Source: Parietaria judaica
Lineage: Eukaryota; Streptophyta; Magnoliopsida; Rosales; Urticaceae
NCBI GenBank assembly: GCA_954871525.1
Contig: OX940864.1
Location: 19,958,001-20,022,000 of the forward strand
Direction: 5' to 3'
Length of the DNA: 64,000 nt
Part shown: in pieces, positions 46,918-58,128 of the stretch
Position numbering within the stretch: the stretch's first letter is position 1
How the letters are laid out: the number at the start of each line of letters is the position of its first letter
Translations under genes and position numbers: made by a program
Notes under the pieces: generated by a model
The model's database searches: none
What the model saw: only the letters and a program-made list of their open reading frames with translations
What the model was told of the DNA's origin: nothing

Positions 46918-47442
46918 GAGTTCCAACAACGGTGGCAACCCAATCTAACGTTAGGAAATCCTTAACTTTAGATTCAATGGGTAACAACAAATCGTTGATT
47001 TGGATGTGTGTAACATTGTACCACAATGTTAGCTGTTGCATTTGGAGGGTTGAGTTATTTATAACTCTTAATGAAGTTCAGTGATGAGGACATGTATCTG
47101 TAAAACAACAGAGATACTGTAAGAACTTCACCTATGTGAATTTAAAGATGGTGCCGTCTTAAAGTGAGAGTTGGAGTTTCTCTCATGAAAAATTCACGAG
47201 ACAGGAAGAGCACATGGCCATTAACGGTGCTAAGCGAGAGATGTAGGTGAAGAACTACTAAAGGGTGTGTGTAAGGCTTCACCGATCTTATCACAAGGAA
47301 TAACAGGTTCAAAGCCTAGCTACCTGACATTCCGATAAGAGCTTGTGTTGTCTTTACTAAGGTCAGGTTCAAATCGAAAGATACCTAACTGTATTAGCAC
47401 CCTTTGCTACTTTTCTGGAAATTATACTTATATTATTAGAAC
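46918..47442 (+). other. Copia 3' untranslated internal region
   Basis: About 525 noncoding bases between the pol stop and the polypurine tract. No extra ORF such as an envelope-like gene is visible. Confidence 0.75.
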
Positions 47443-47452
47443 AGTGGGGGAT
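47443..47452 (+). promoter_or_regulatory. Copia polypurine tract
   Basis: AGTGGGGGAT directly before the 3' LTR, the usual plant copia tract. Confidence 0.85.
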
Positions 47453-48259
47453 TGTTGGAATTTATTAGTAATAAATGACCAATAAATGTTCTAATAAATG
47501 AGCTAGTATAATGTGTTGAGTGGAGAGTAAATGTGGGAATGTGAAAAGTCCCACATTGATTAATTACAAAGAGTTTGTGCAATATATAAGGAAAACAATA
47601 GTGAAGTGAGCTCAACATGTGGCATAGTGATAAGTATGCCACATGAGTGACGTGTGGAGGCGAGGTGGCGAGACCATGCCACCTCACGCTTTCGCAACGC
47701 CGCCCTCGGTGGCGGCTCCGGCTCCGGCTCCGGCTCCGGCTCGGGATCGGGTGCGTGGGCGTAGAGGCGCTAGTGGCGTCTTGTAGGCGCACTTGAGGCA
47801 CTTGAGGCACGTGGCATCGGGCGAGCGGCGTAGGCTCGGGTCTCGGGCTTTCTCACGGCGATTCTCGCCTCGCCACGTGTCGGTCGGCAGTTACTAGCCG
47901 TTGGGGGCGGTTTCTGACCGTTTTCTCGTTTTCAGACCATTAATTGCCACTGAGAAGGGTCGCTACCTTCTCAGCGTAACTATTTTTGTGTCTTTAAAAT
48001 TTCGTTTCTAAAACAGAAACAAAATAATTTTGTTCTCTGTATCATTTTCTACTCTTAGAAAACACTTTCAGAAACGCGTTCTTGCTTACGATCGGAACTT
48101 CGCTTCGTCTTGCGATTTCCCGGCCAAAGGCTTGTCTTATCCTGGGTGTTCTTGCAAGCAGACTCGAAGACGTTTTTGAGTGCTCAAAACACTATTAGGA
48201 AAGTGATCATATGCATGATTCAAGCCGTGACGTTTTCAACCTTGAAGAAATTTCCAACA
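47453..48259 (+). repeat. Copia 3' LTR (807 bp)
   Basis: Same ends as the 5' LTR. It is 36 bases shorter, mainly in the GGCTCC region (47715-47740), and followed by the GGAAT duplication. Confidence 0.93.
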
Positions 48260-48393
48260 GGAATCGCTAACGGTTTTCTCTTTTTACAGATATCAAGAAC
48301 ACTTTTTCCGGTTCAAAGCGACATGCCGGTGCTCGTCAATCCAAGATTCTTCTGATAAGTATCATCGAATCTATTCGCTACTGTTCTTACTAT

Positions 48394-48782
48394 AATTTTT
48401 TTCTCATTATCATCACGTATAGAAAATATACCCAACACTTACAAAAATTCTTGCTCCAAAACTCAACGACATTTGCAATCCAAAGTGATAGAAAAATTCA
48501 ATTTAAATGGTGGCTCCAAGTTGACATCTTATTAGGCATCAGTCAAGCTTAACTTGAAATATGATTTCCCAAGCTTGGCTTAGCTTCAAACTAAGACATG
48601 GTTCGATCATTTCAGTTTCATGAGATATTTATTCAAGATTGATGCTGTTATATACTTATTTCATGCATTGCTTGTGTCCTTTTAACTTCGAACTCTGATT
48701 CTTGCTCTGTACTATGTGTTGAGTCTCCAACTCATTGTTTTCCGTATTCATTTATCGTCTTTTTTTCTTCTTCTGGGGTTGA
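48394..48782. other. Spacer before the PPR pseudogene
   Basis: Unremarkable AT-rich DNA. It may contain the old promoter of the PPR gene, but no TATA box or motif can be assigned with confidence. Confidence 0.4.
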
Positions 48783-50736
48783 ATGGCTTTGCCGGTAAAA
48801 TGGTCTCCGTCTCTCCCGTTCCCGCTTCATTTTCAGCGCACCCAGTCTCCTCTGCTCTCAGTCCTGACACCTCAATCTGCGACGTGGCTCAGTGCCTCAA
48901 TCTCCCAGGCCCAGCCTCTGCTGCCTCCGGACTTCACGTCGAAGCAGCTCCTCGAAACCCTCCGGAGGCAGAGCGATGAGTCGTCGGCGCTGCAAGTGCT
49001 CGAGTGGGCCTCCAAGCAGCCCAACTTCGATCCGACCCCAACCCTCTACAACTTTGATCCGACACCCACTTCTAAAAATTCTTGCTCAACTTCCTCGTCG
49101 AAGGCAACATGCTCACGCTTGTCGAGGCCGCTCACCCTCACATGGTGAGTAAGCATATTTTCACCGCAACCATGAAAGGCTTCATCGAAGAAGGCGATGT
49201 CGACAGCGCTCTCAGATTCAAAGACCAAATGCTCTGTTACGGCTGTTCATGCACGAACGTCAGCATGAATGTGCTCATGAATGGTTTCTGCAAAGAGGGT
49301 CGGATTGACGATGCTCTCGCTCATATCCAAGACATGGCTGCTCAAGGCTTTTGTCCCGACAAGTTCACGTTCAACTCTTTGGTGAACGGTTTGTGCCGGG
49401 TGGGGCACGTGAAGCAGGCCGTGGAAGTTGTGGACGTGATGCTTCAGGAAGGGTTCGATCCCGATATCTACACTTACAACTCTTTGATTTCCGGATTGTG
49501 TAAAAAGGGTCAAATCGAAGAAGCAGTGGAGATTCTCAATCAGATGGTTACTCGATTGAACACCAAACACGGTCACTTACAATACTCTGACCAGCACATT
49601 GTGTACGAGAATCAGATCAAGGAGGCCACGGAGCTCGCCCGCATCCTCACGAGCAAGGGAATCTTACCCGATGATTGCCCCTTCAACTCTCTGATCCAGG
49701 GGCTCCGCTTGTCCAGCAACCTTGAGCTTGCGATGGAGCTCTTCAAAGAGATGAAGAGCAAAGACTGTCAGCCCGATGAGTTCACGTACAGCATGTTGAT
49801 GATTGCAACTGCTCAAAAGGTAGGAACAAGACGGCGTTAAACCTGCTCAAGAAGATGGAAACAAGCGTCTGCCCTCGAAATGCCATCATATGTAACACTT
49901 TGATCGACGGGCTATGCAAGAACCAGAGGATCAACGAAACGGAGGAGATATTCGATTAAATGGAGCTTCAAGGGATCTCAAAAAATGCAGTGACCTACAA
50001 CACTCTCATCAACAGGCTCTGTCAGATCCGGAGTGTCGAGGAAGCTTCACAGCTTATGGACCAGATGATCATGGAAGGTCCGCTACCCGATAAGTTCACC
50101 TGCAATTCTCTTCTCACCTACTTCTACCGAGAGGGGGACGTATAGAAGGCGACGGATATCGTTCAGACGATGACTTCCAATGGGTGTGAGCCCGGCATCG
50201 TCGCGTACGGTACGCTCATCGGGGAGATTGCGCAAAGCTGGCAGAATATAGGTAGCGAGCCGGCTGCTGAGAGCTGTTCAAATGAAAGGGGTGGTTCCGA
50301 CTTCGTAGGCTTAGAACCCTGTGATTCAGGCGTTGTTCAAGCGTAAGAGGACAAAGGAAGCCATGAGGCTTTTCAGGGAGATGATTGAGAAGGGCCATCC
50401 TACGGATGCGGTCTCGTACAAGATCGTGCTCCGTGGGCACTGCAACGGAGGCAGAGGCAGGCCATGGACTTCGTGCTGGAGATGACCGACAGAGGCCATA
50501 TTCCGGAACTGTCCTCGTTTGGGTTGCTGGCGGAAGGGCTGTGCTCTCTGTCCATGGAGAGCACGTTGGTGAAACTCGTGGATGCGGTGATGAGGAAAGC
50601 CAGGTTGTCGGAGAGTGAAGTTGCGATGATTAGGGGCTTCCTCAAGATTCGAAAGTTTCAGGATGCGCTGGCCACGCTCGGTGGTATCTTGAGCAGGCGA
50701 AACCCTCGGAAACTGTACGGATACAGATTATACTAA
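48783..50736 (+). pseudogene. PPR protein pseudogene, related to MEE40 (At3g53700)
   Basis: Starts MALPVKWSPSLPF and reads through DFTSKQLLETLRRQ and ASKQPNF, then jumps frame near 49050-49080. PPR motifs follow at 49082-49840 (FCKEGRIDDALAHIQDM, FTFNSLVNGLCRVGHVKQA, YTYNSLISGLCKKGQIEEA), then more in other frames (CNTLIDGLCKNQ, TYNTLINRLCQIRSVEEA) broken by TAA at 49957 and TAG at 50143, with further shifts around 50200-50460. The end (50464-50736) shows LAEGLCSLSMESTLVKLVDAV and RKFQDALATLGGIL, which I recognise from the C-terminus of Arabidopsis MEE40, a chloroplast-predicted PPR protein needed for embryo development. Two segments of about 60 residues appear missing early on. Intron-free, as PPR genes usually are. 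Clearly dead; a functional paralogue probably lies elsewhere. Confidence 0.88.
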
Positions 50737-50903
50737 ATCGGATTAAATGTAGGAGAGGTATGGAATTTTGTAATGTGTAAAACAGAGTAGGATGTGCTTT
50801 GTTTGTATGTACAAAATATTACTTGTATCACGTAATGTAAATTGGCCTCAATAAGCTCGCTTGATGAATATTTCATTGAGTATCGTTTTATCAAACAATG
50901 CCG

Positions 50904-50905
<2 letters not shown>

Positions 50906-50955
<50 letters not shown>
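50906..50955. repeat. (ATT)n microsatellite
   Basis: About 16 uninterrupted ATT copies. Confidence 0.95.
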
Positions 50956-51146
50956 AAATGAATAAACTGTGCCCCCAAATATCACAACATAAACAATGCC
51001 GTCAGAAAGCTAGTCCACTGAACTTATCGACAATAGCTTGAGTTGACGCCATGGGAGCTAATGCAAGCTTTGAACTTGGACTTTGGCCAACACCCATTTA
51101 AGCATGCGCATATTTGACGACAAGTTATCGTATTCATTGGCGTAGA

Positions 51147-51489
51147 TTAATGACGGCGAAAATACCCAAAGTTTGATCAAAGAATTCTTCGTGTACTTAA
51201 AGTCTAAAAATAGTGGCAAAAGTATCCAAAGTCATATTTGGGGCGTTGATCACTTCATTCTCGTAACGCCGTTAACTTACCCGTTAACTCTGGTCACGTG
51301 GAAAAACGTAGGTTGCTGACGTAGCAATTTTTTGCCACGTGGCCAGAGTTAACGGGTAAGTTAACTGCGTTACGAGAATGGAATGGTCAACTTCCCAAAT
51401 ACTACTTTGAGTACTTTTGCCACCACTTTTAAACTTTAGGTACACGAGGGGTTCTTTGACCAAACTTTGAGTATTTTCACCATCATTAA
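51147..51489. mobile_element. Third foldback MITE (about 343 bp)
   Basis: The left arm (from TTAATGACGGCGAAAATAC) pairs with almost the whole right arm (ending GTATTTTCACCATCATTAA), including CCGTTAACTTACCCGTTAAC against GTTAACGGGTAAGTTAAC around the centre near 51320. Noncoding. Its general plan (nearly all inverted repeat, TCAAAG and GGCAAAAGTA blocks) resembles the foldback elements near 40-41 kb, so they may form a family (inference). Confidence 0.75.
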
Positions 51490-53528
51490 CCCTTACATGT
51501 ATATATATACAATGAGGTCAAATTCATGATAGTATTCTTGATGGTATTTATAGGCGTGTATGTATATATAATCAATAATTGACCAAGCACCAGCTCATTA
51601 TTTAGTATTAGCTTAAGCAAATACTATCAAAAAGTATTTTTTTTTTTTTTGGGTCAAATCTTAATAGAATCTGGTTAAACAAAAAAGGAACTGCAGGTCA
51701 GCTAGATGCAGAGAGAAACCAAGTCTTGGTGCGAGCAAAAAGTTCAACACACCCGGTATATAAGTCAGAGGTATTTTTAGTGAGCCCGTTGGAACTCCGT
51801 CGCTGACGCGCTCCAAGGAAAGCCGCCTTTGTAAATTAAAATATTAGTTAAGTAAACATTTATAGCATTTTTCATAATAAATGTATGCTAATATAATGGT
51901 TTTTTAAGAATAGTCGGGTGCCTTCATGAAAATAATAGTTCTTATGTTGGTGATACGACGGTCCTTCTCCGAAAATAATAAACGTTACTAATTTACGCTT
52001 TCTCGAGTCTAGTTTATGCTTTTTCGTTTCCACACACACTTCTGTCAAATATGGCGGGGGGACTTTGATAAGTCCCAGAATAATATGACGCCGCGAGAAT
52101 AATTGATCTGACAGGAATTCACGAGAACTTGAATTCCTTTATACTTTATTGAAATCAAAATCACAAAACCATGTCCTGATCATTCGAGGGTACAGGCGTC
52201 GCTCTCCTGAGATTCTTAACGGCTAAACAAGACTCCCCAACTGGCAACTACAGTATAAGTGGCGTCTTATATGTTTGGTGACCTAACGGGCTTTATTAAA
52301 AAGCAATAAACCAAGGCCTAATACTAATAAATTATAATTATTTAAAATACGTATCTTATGAATGCACCAAAATAACAGCAGAGGCCTGTAACATCTTTTT
52401 TCTCTCGGGAACCATTTTGACACTAATTAATCTTTACGAAAGGGACCATTAAAGCAACATATGATATCAGTGTTGACAAATCAAATTTGGAAATGAAGCG
52501 AGTTTCGTATCATAATTTAGGATATTTGCGCCTGCCGCATATTTTAAATTTCATTTTATCATTGCAAAAGGTTTTAGAAACCAAAAAATAATTACGCTTT
52601 AAGAAATTTAAAACTTGCGGCATAACAACTTCTTAGCTTTTGAAATTTTTGTCACAATAAAATCAAAATTGAAAACTTACGGCTGGACTTTTTATTTTAT
52701 TTTTTATAACTTTGTCGCAAAAATCGAAGAGTAAGACAGCTTTATCAATTAGATCTCGGTTTGATTAGTAAGAGGTTGCTCATCTCATTCCTGCGACGCG
52801 CCAACTCATCAGCGAATCACACACTGCGACGTGGTCATTCATTCATCTCTGACCTGCCAGTTGTTTCCGATCTTAATTATTTATCGACAATCACACAACT
52901 AATAATCACATTCAATATTCAATTCAATTATATAAAGCCTTGAATTTTTTTTCTTGGGAACCAAAAGTCAGCCCCTTAACTAAATATGATTAAATTAATC
53001 GGTCAAAGTCAAAGGGAGAGATTAATGTGTTAGTTGTCAATGTCTCCAGATTGTCTAATCATGCATGCATATATCCCCAAAGTCAATGAGATAATATCCT
53101 CTTTTTCTATGATCCAAATCCAGCTGGACTGGAGTGCCGTGAGCATCATAAGCTTTGAACTGATTCAATGGAACAAGTCGGAATCTTTATTGGTGAAATT
53201 GCCTTGCGGCTCTTTACACATTCGTATATATAATATAATTAACTATAATAAGAAGAAAAATCAATGGAATCTTCCTAAGGCCTTGGTAAGGAAGAAGAAG
53301 AAGAAGCAGAACCAGTCATCTACTGTACACTTGGGATGATCTCATCAGTCTTGTCTCCAAAAGAATAAAAATCAGTATCAATAACTCTTCGAGAGCCGGA
53401 GAGCTTCTCCTTGTCTCTCGTCTGTCGCGTTTGTAATGTCGTGTCCAAGCCGTGTTCGCTCTGTGACGCAGTGCCCGGTTTCGGGGCTTAATATAATAAG
53501 ATATTAAATGGGTGGAAATGGAATGGTT
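51490..53528. other. Intergenic DNA downstream of the P450
   Basis: AT-rich. The stretch 52100-52330 (GAACTTGAATTCCTTTATAC through GGTGACCTAACGGG) has the look of a retroelement fragment but no boundaries. The 3' UTR of the minus-strand P450 must begin at 53528 and run left; no polyadenylation site can be fixed. Confidence 0.4.
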
Positions 53529-55091
53529 TTATTTGGGGTGCAGAGTGATGGGCAGGCCGTTCTGCGGGAGGGCGAACGGGCCGTACTGGATCCCGGTCTG
53601 CGAGCCGAGCACCTGCCACGTGTACTTGGTGGTGAGGTTGTGAATGAAGAGCAGCATCTCCAGCTTGGCCAGCTCATTCCCGGGGCACGAGTGCGTCCCG
53701 TTGCCGAACGGCATGTACGTGTTCGGCTTCGGGGAGGCCTTGAATCGGGAGGGGTCGAACTTCTCCGGCTCCGGGAAGAAATCGGCGCTGTGATGGATGT
53801 TCCTGAAGAGCGGCAACACTTTCCACCCTTTAGGGATCAGATAGCCGTTGTACTCGACGTCCTCCACGGCTTCTCGGAAGGTGAAGGACAGCACCGAAGC
53901 CACTCGCAGAGTCTCCTGGATCACCCGGGAAGTGATTGGCATCTTCTTCGTGTCCGCCCAGCTCAGCCCGCTCTTTCCGTCTCCGCTTTTTAGAATCGAC
54001 TCTTGCTCTTCCTGTCATCACAAACAAATTCTTATCAATATAAATTTCTCAACTAACTGTATGTACATGAGATTAGGTATTTAGTGTTCGAGTTCTTACG
54101 GTGACGGCTTCGAGAACAGAGGGGTTTTCCCTGAGGAACTTGAGGATCCACGTGAGCACGCTGGCCGTGGTGTCGCGGGCGGCGAAGATGACGCCGATGG
54201 CGTTGTCGGCGATCTGCTCGTCGGAGAGGCCTTCCTTGGCGCCCATGAAGGACCCCAGAAGGTCATTGCTCGCCTCGCCATCGCTGCGGTTTCTCCTGGC
54301 GGCGAGGATCTTGGCGAGGATCTGCGCGAGCTCCTTCCTCGCCTTCATGGACTTGTGGAAGAGCGTGCCGGGGAGGTTGACGGGCATGGAGTTGTAGCCT
54401 CTCTCCATGGCGTAGTAGCACCGCTTCAGGTCCTCCTTGTACAGCTCCTGGTCCTTCCCGAAGATGGAGAGCAGAGCCACGTCGAACGCGAACGTCTTGA
54501 GTTCTTGGAACGTGTGGATCTCCGGCTTGGACTCCCAGGAGGAGAGGGAATTGGCGGCGAGGGACTGGATGTCGGGGATGAAGGACTTGATGGACTCGGG
54601 CGAGAAGGCGCGGAGGACGAGCCGCCGCAGCTTGAGGTGGTAGTCTCCCTGGTGGAAGAAGATGGCCTGCTTGCCCAGAATGCGCTCCTTGCTCGCCGGG
54701 AATGTGGGCTTGAAGAGGTGCGCCTTCGTCACCAGCACGAACTTGGCCGCCTCGGGGCTCGACATCATCACGCACGGACACCCCAGGATGTGCGACTTGA
54801 AGATCGGCCCGTACCTGCACACGTGCGGGAGTCAGACACTGAACAGAGAGACAGACGAGGAACAGAGGTTGAGTTGAGTTGGGCTGTACCGTACCTGGTC
54901 TGCTTGTTGGCGAAGAAGACGTTGGGGTTCTGGGAGTAGAGCTGGAAGGTCTCGCCGACGTAGGGCCAGCCCATGGAGCCCGGAGGCAGGGGGAGGTCGC
55001 CGGAGCTTCTGGCGGCGAAGAGGGGCTTGAGGAGGAGCGAGAGGAGGAAGGCGGCGGCGGAGAGGGAGACGAGGAGGGCGAAGAGCTCCAT
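53529..55091 (-). CDS. CYP707A: Abscisic acid 8'-hydroxylase, cytochrome P450 of the CYP707A family
   Basis: Three exons on the minus strand: 54895-55091, 54100-54814 and 53529-54011, joined by GT-AG introns of 80 bp (54815-54894) and 88 bp (54012-54099). The 464-residue product has an N-terminal membrane anchor (about 4-27), the proline-rich hinge LPLPPGSMGWPYVGETFQLY, the I-helix AARDTT (277-282), ExxR as ETLR (337-340), FxPSRF (389-394) and the haem loop PFGNGTHSCPG with ligand Cys413. These and the overall sequence are typical of CYP707A, an ER enzyme that hydroxylates abscisic acid at C-8' using NADPH-P450 reductase; the product cyclises to phaseic acid. The upstream region stays in frame far beyond the ATG, but the TATA box at 55176-55183 favours the ATG at 55091 (CCATGGAGC). 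No lesion is seen, so it is probably functional. CYP707A genes I know have more introns, so the 715-bp middle exon looks like intron loss. Confidence 0.93.
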
Positions 55092-55175
55092 GGATGGATG
55101 GGTGACGGGGAAGCAAAGAAGGAGGGTGAAATGAAATGAAGTTTTAGTGAAGAGAAGAAGTGAAGGGAGTGAGGG

Positions 55176-55183
55176 TTTATATA
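55176..55183 (-). promoter_or_regulatory. TATA box of the CYP707A gene
   Basis: TATATAAA on the minus strand, about 85-90 bases before the ATG, predicting a short 5' UTR starting near 55150. Confidence 0.7.
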
Positions 55184-55350
55184 GGACGGGGAGAGCGTGA
55201 AAACAAAAGAGAGGAAGCGAGGGAGAAGGATCAGGCAGAGGAGAGAGAGAGAGAGGGAGCTTTCGATTACAGCTCGATCGAAGCTGAGAATAAAAAAGAG
55301 AAAAGCCAGCTAATATTAGGGTGAGATGAGTGGGGGAGCTTAGAAAGGAG

Positions 55351-55358
55351 CACGTGTC
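55351..55358 (-). promoter_or_regulatory. ABRE/G-box-like element upstream of CYP707A
   Basis: GACACGTG on the minus strand (CACGTGTC on plus), about 170 bases upstream of the TATA box. ACGTGTC is a core ABA-response element bound by bZIP factors. This fits the known ABA induction of CYP707A genes; activity here is inferred. Confidence 0.5.
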
Positions 55359-55931
55359 CACGACAATCAAGTCTTGTGTTGTGAGTAGACCATGACTCAC
55401 TCACTAATATTATTCATATTTTCCTGAGCTGAGCTGAAAAGGCAATCTATTATCATATTCACTCATCATACATACCCCTTGATTCCCTCCCCTCCCCTCC
55501 CCTTCCTTTAAGCACCCCAAAAGGCCAACTTTGGCTCACTTCCGTGACCCTCCTCCGTACGTACGTACTCTTTAACTACTCCAAAACCCTAAGGGAACTT
55601 GCTGGGATTGATTGCATTATATATAACACAAGCTTATTCACTCAGCAACTATACTACAGTACAGAGAGCGATGTGTGATGCATATCCAGAGCATCGTTTA
55701 GAGAGGTTAATCGAGTCAAGTCGGGATCCGGCCCATTAGGTTGTAATTAATTAGTGCTGCAAATATCGGTCGGGGATCTCGACATCCCCAAAATTTTGTA
55801 GAAAAAAATCCGGACCCGGACTGATCCAGTTCTGGAAAGAAAAAAATAGTTCATATTAGTATATACGGACCTGGACTAATCTCCGAAAAAAAAAAGACCC
55901 GAACTTTTTTAAAAAAAATATTCAACAATGG

Positions 55932-55962
<31 letters not shown>

Positions 55963-57534
55963 GATATTTTAGTTGTAATTGTTATGATCTATATAAGAGA
56001 GTCAAAACGAATGAAAAAGATAGTAAAAACCAAATCACAAACTTAAATCACTCTCGAAGAGGGGAGATTTGGGTTTAGTAAACATTGGCAAAAATTTCGG
56101 TTCGATTCGATTCATCGTTCTTGGTTCCGAGTTCACCGATCCTAGTTCATAACAATGTGATGTGATTATTCAACATCCAACGGCCACACCTCATTACTAT
56201 TTTTTGTTTTTCAAACTTGGAGTCGCCTTCTTGGACCACTTCTTAATGACCATCAATTGCCATTCCAAAATTACATTCTCACCTAACCCTAACTCTAATC
56301 CATGCATGACTGCAAGCAACTGCTCTCATCACTCCTAATTTTCATCACACACAAATATCTGCATTAATTCGTAAAGGTATTTTCTTCTATATATTCACTC
56401 TAGTACTACACATGCATGTGGTTTTGTTTTTTTGGTATCGGCTCATCTGAGCCGTCCATCAAATTGACGTGCGAAAAGTCAAACCCCATTATTTAAGCTG
56501 TATGCTGACTAATTAATGGGCGCTTCATGTGCTACGGTAACATGCAGGTCCTACCTATCATTGCATTGCAACGCATCACAATGAATTCTTTTGACTCTGT
56601 TTTTTCTTCTATTTAATCATCTAGACAGTAATGGTACGTACGTACGTACGTACCGTATAAAGGATTATCTAATATATATTCAAAATAATAATTCAGCGAA
56701 TTCTTTATTTATTTAACCTCGAAATAAATAAAAGGAAAAACATGATGAGCTGTTCTTTTGCATTATGAGAGGCCATAGTTTGGATCATTTTCATCGAATG
56801 GCACGACGACTGATTCTTTAGCAGAGATGATAAGGGTTTCAATTCGCAGCACCTCTATCAATATATATATGTGTATAATATATGCTTACAATTACAATAC
56901 AAAGTATATATAGGGTGTACTGTACAGAGATATTACTTAATTACTAAATTAATTAATAGAATTTGTATCTGGACAAGTCTATGTATCTGTCCAGGCGAAT
57001 GAGTGACATATCCAATGAAGCAAATTTCAAAGGAGCTGATCGATATTTGTCGAAAATAAAGTAGCTTTTCTTGTGCATTAATGAATCAAATGTCAGCAAA
57101 TGCATAAATAACAAAAGCATCGTTAGACTCAAGAGTACTCCTTTCGTTCAAGATGATTGTATATATATGAAGCATAAATGTCAAACAACTAATAACTTTT
57201 CTTTAGGGTTCACTGCATTTAGGGTTCACTGCATCGATGACTGATTTATTTATCTAACCAAACGGTGCGTCACATGAAAATGGAGCAATGTATACAATCA
57301 CGACAAACAAATATATATATTTATTTGGCGAAAGCACAAGTAATATTCATATCATACGTGCACGGATAACGTACAATTGAATTGAGATATAAGGGTATGA
57401 TGGTGAACAGAAGTGATTACTAAATATAGTAAATGAGTGTGGCTCGCATGCACGAGGGTCGAGGCTTGGGCAGAAGAATGGCACGGCGTGCCATGCACCA
57501 CCATGCTCTCTCCGCCAATCATCTTCTTCCATTT

Positions 57535-57593
<59 letters not shown>

Positions 57594-58119
57594 ATTCATG
57601 TATCATGTCCTGCCTTCCTCAGTTTTAAAATAGATCTGTACTGTAACCATCACAAATTTTAAATATCAATCAACTTAGCACGTTAATTAATTACTCTAAT
57701 TAACTCAATTAATTACACATACACTACCCTATAGATCACGAATATTTCAAAACATCGCTATTTATCCAGTCTAATCTGTTTTTTTTTTTCTGTGAAAGTG
57801 AAACAATTCTTTAGGATATTTAATTTAATTCGAATTTAGGTACTTTATCAAGTCTTAATCTTTTTATTTTCCTATTAAGTCGAGAAAGTTTACATATATA
57901 TATATATACACACACACTTGTGCTACCATGGGCGGAGGTAGCGGACGTTTGAGGGTATGCATGGCTGTACCTGAAGACAACGTGTAAAAGATTATAAACA
58001 AAAAAATAGCGATTTTAGAAGAAGCAAAAGGCATAGTAAAATATAGGAATTTGAAGGTTCTATTTCGAACCATGTTAAAGCACGCCCGTTGGTTGGAGTC
58101 TATGAAACCAAAGTCCTTG
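55359..58119. other. Intergenic DNA upstream of CYP707A with several microsatellites
   Basis: Contains a distal promoter zone, (AT)n at 55932-55957, a TACG run at 56636-56653, a long (TA)n at 57537-57589 and AC/TA runs at 57891-57917. A stretch at 55958-56155 begins TGTTGGATATTTTAG and ends TTCATAACA with a TATATAAGAG box near 55991; this could be a very short solo LTR, but no target duplication matches. No gene seen. Confidence 0.5.
57537..57589. repeat. (TA)n microsatellite, about 26 copies
   Basis: Uninterrupted TA dinucleotides. Confidence 0.95.
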
Positions 58120-58128
58120 TTTTCCTAG

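Larger units (their letters stand above)
42123..48259 (+). mobile_element. Ty1/copia LTR retrotransposon, nearly complete, defective
   Basis: Two LTRs (42123-42965 and 47453-48259), both TGTTGGAAT...TTTCCAACA, bracket gag, protease, integrase, RT and RNase H in copia order. GGAAT flanks the element exactly (42118-42122 and 48260-48264). The polyprotein is broken by TAA at 43712, a one-base loss near 44630 and TAA at 45295. No standard PBS follows the 5' LTR. The LTRs differ by scattered substitutions and simple-repeat indels, so insertion is not very recent. Confidence 0.95.
41560..48393 (+). mobile_element. Degenerate LTR related to 39909-40589, interrupted by a Ty1/copia element
   Basis: 41560-42122 and 48265-48393 together (about 692 bp) align with the reverse complement of the solo LTR: the TTGAGATARCATCGAG, CGCTCTATCCAATTA, GTGACCTCGACCC, GAGTCTTTCGGTAAC and TCTATTCGCTACT blocks occur in order. 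The termini are worn and no clean target duplication is visible. The copia element sits between the two parts. Confidence 0.78.

Noticed and set aside
53508..53993. 161-residue plus-strand frame opposite P450 exon 3
   Set aside because: Antisense shadow; composition explained by the P450 codons.
54355..54939. 194-residue plus-strand frame opposite the P450
   Set aside because: GC-rich antisense shadow of CYP707A exon 2; no domain recognisable.
54768..55400. Longer P450 N-terminus starting at an ATG at 55400
   Set aside because: The extension lies upstream of the TATA box, is pyrimidine-rich and unlike P450 anchors.
55958..56155. Possible 198-bp solo LTR (TGTTGGATA...CATAACA)
   Set aside because: No matching 5-bp target duplication and no second copy in the window; kept only as a note in the intergenic entry.
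57433..57633. Small frames with long YIYIYI runs
   Set aside because: Translation of the (TA)n microsatellite.
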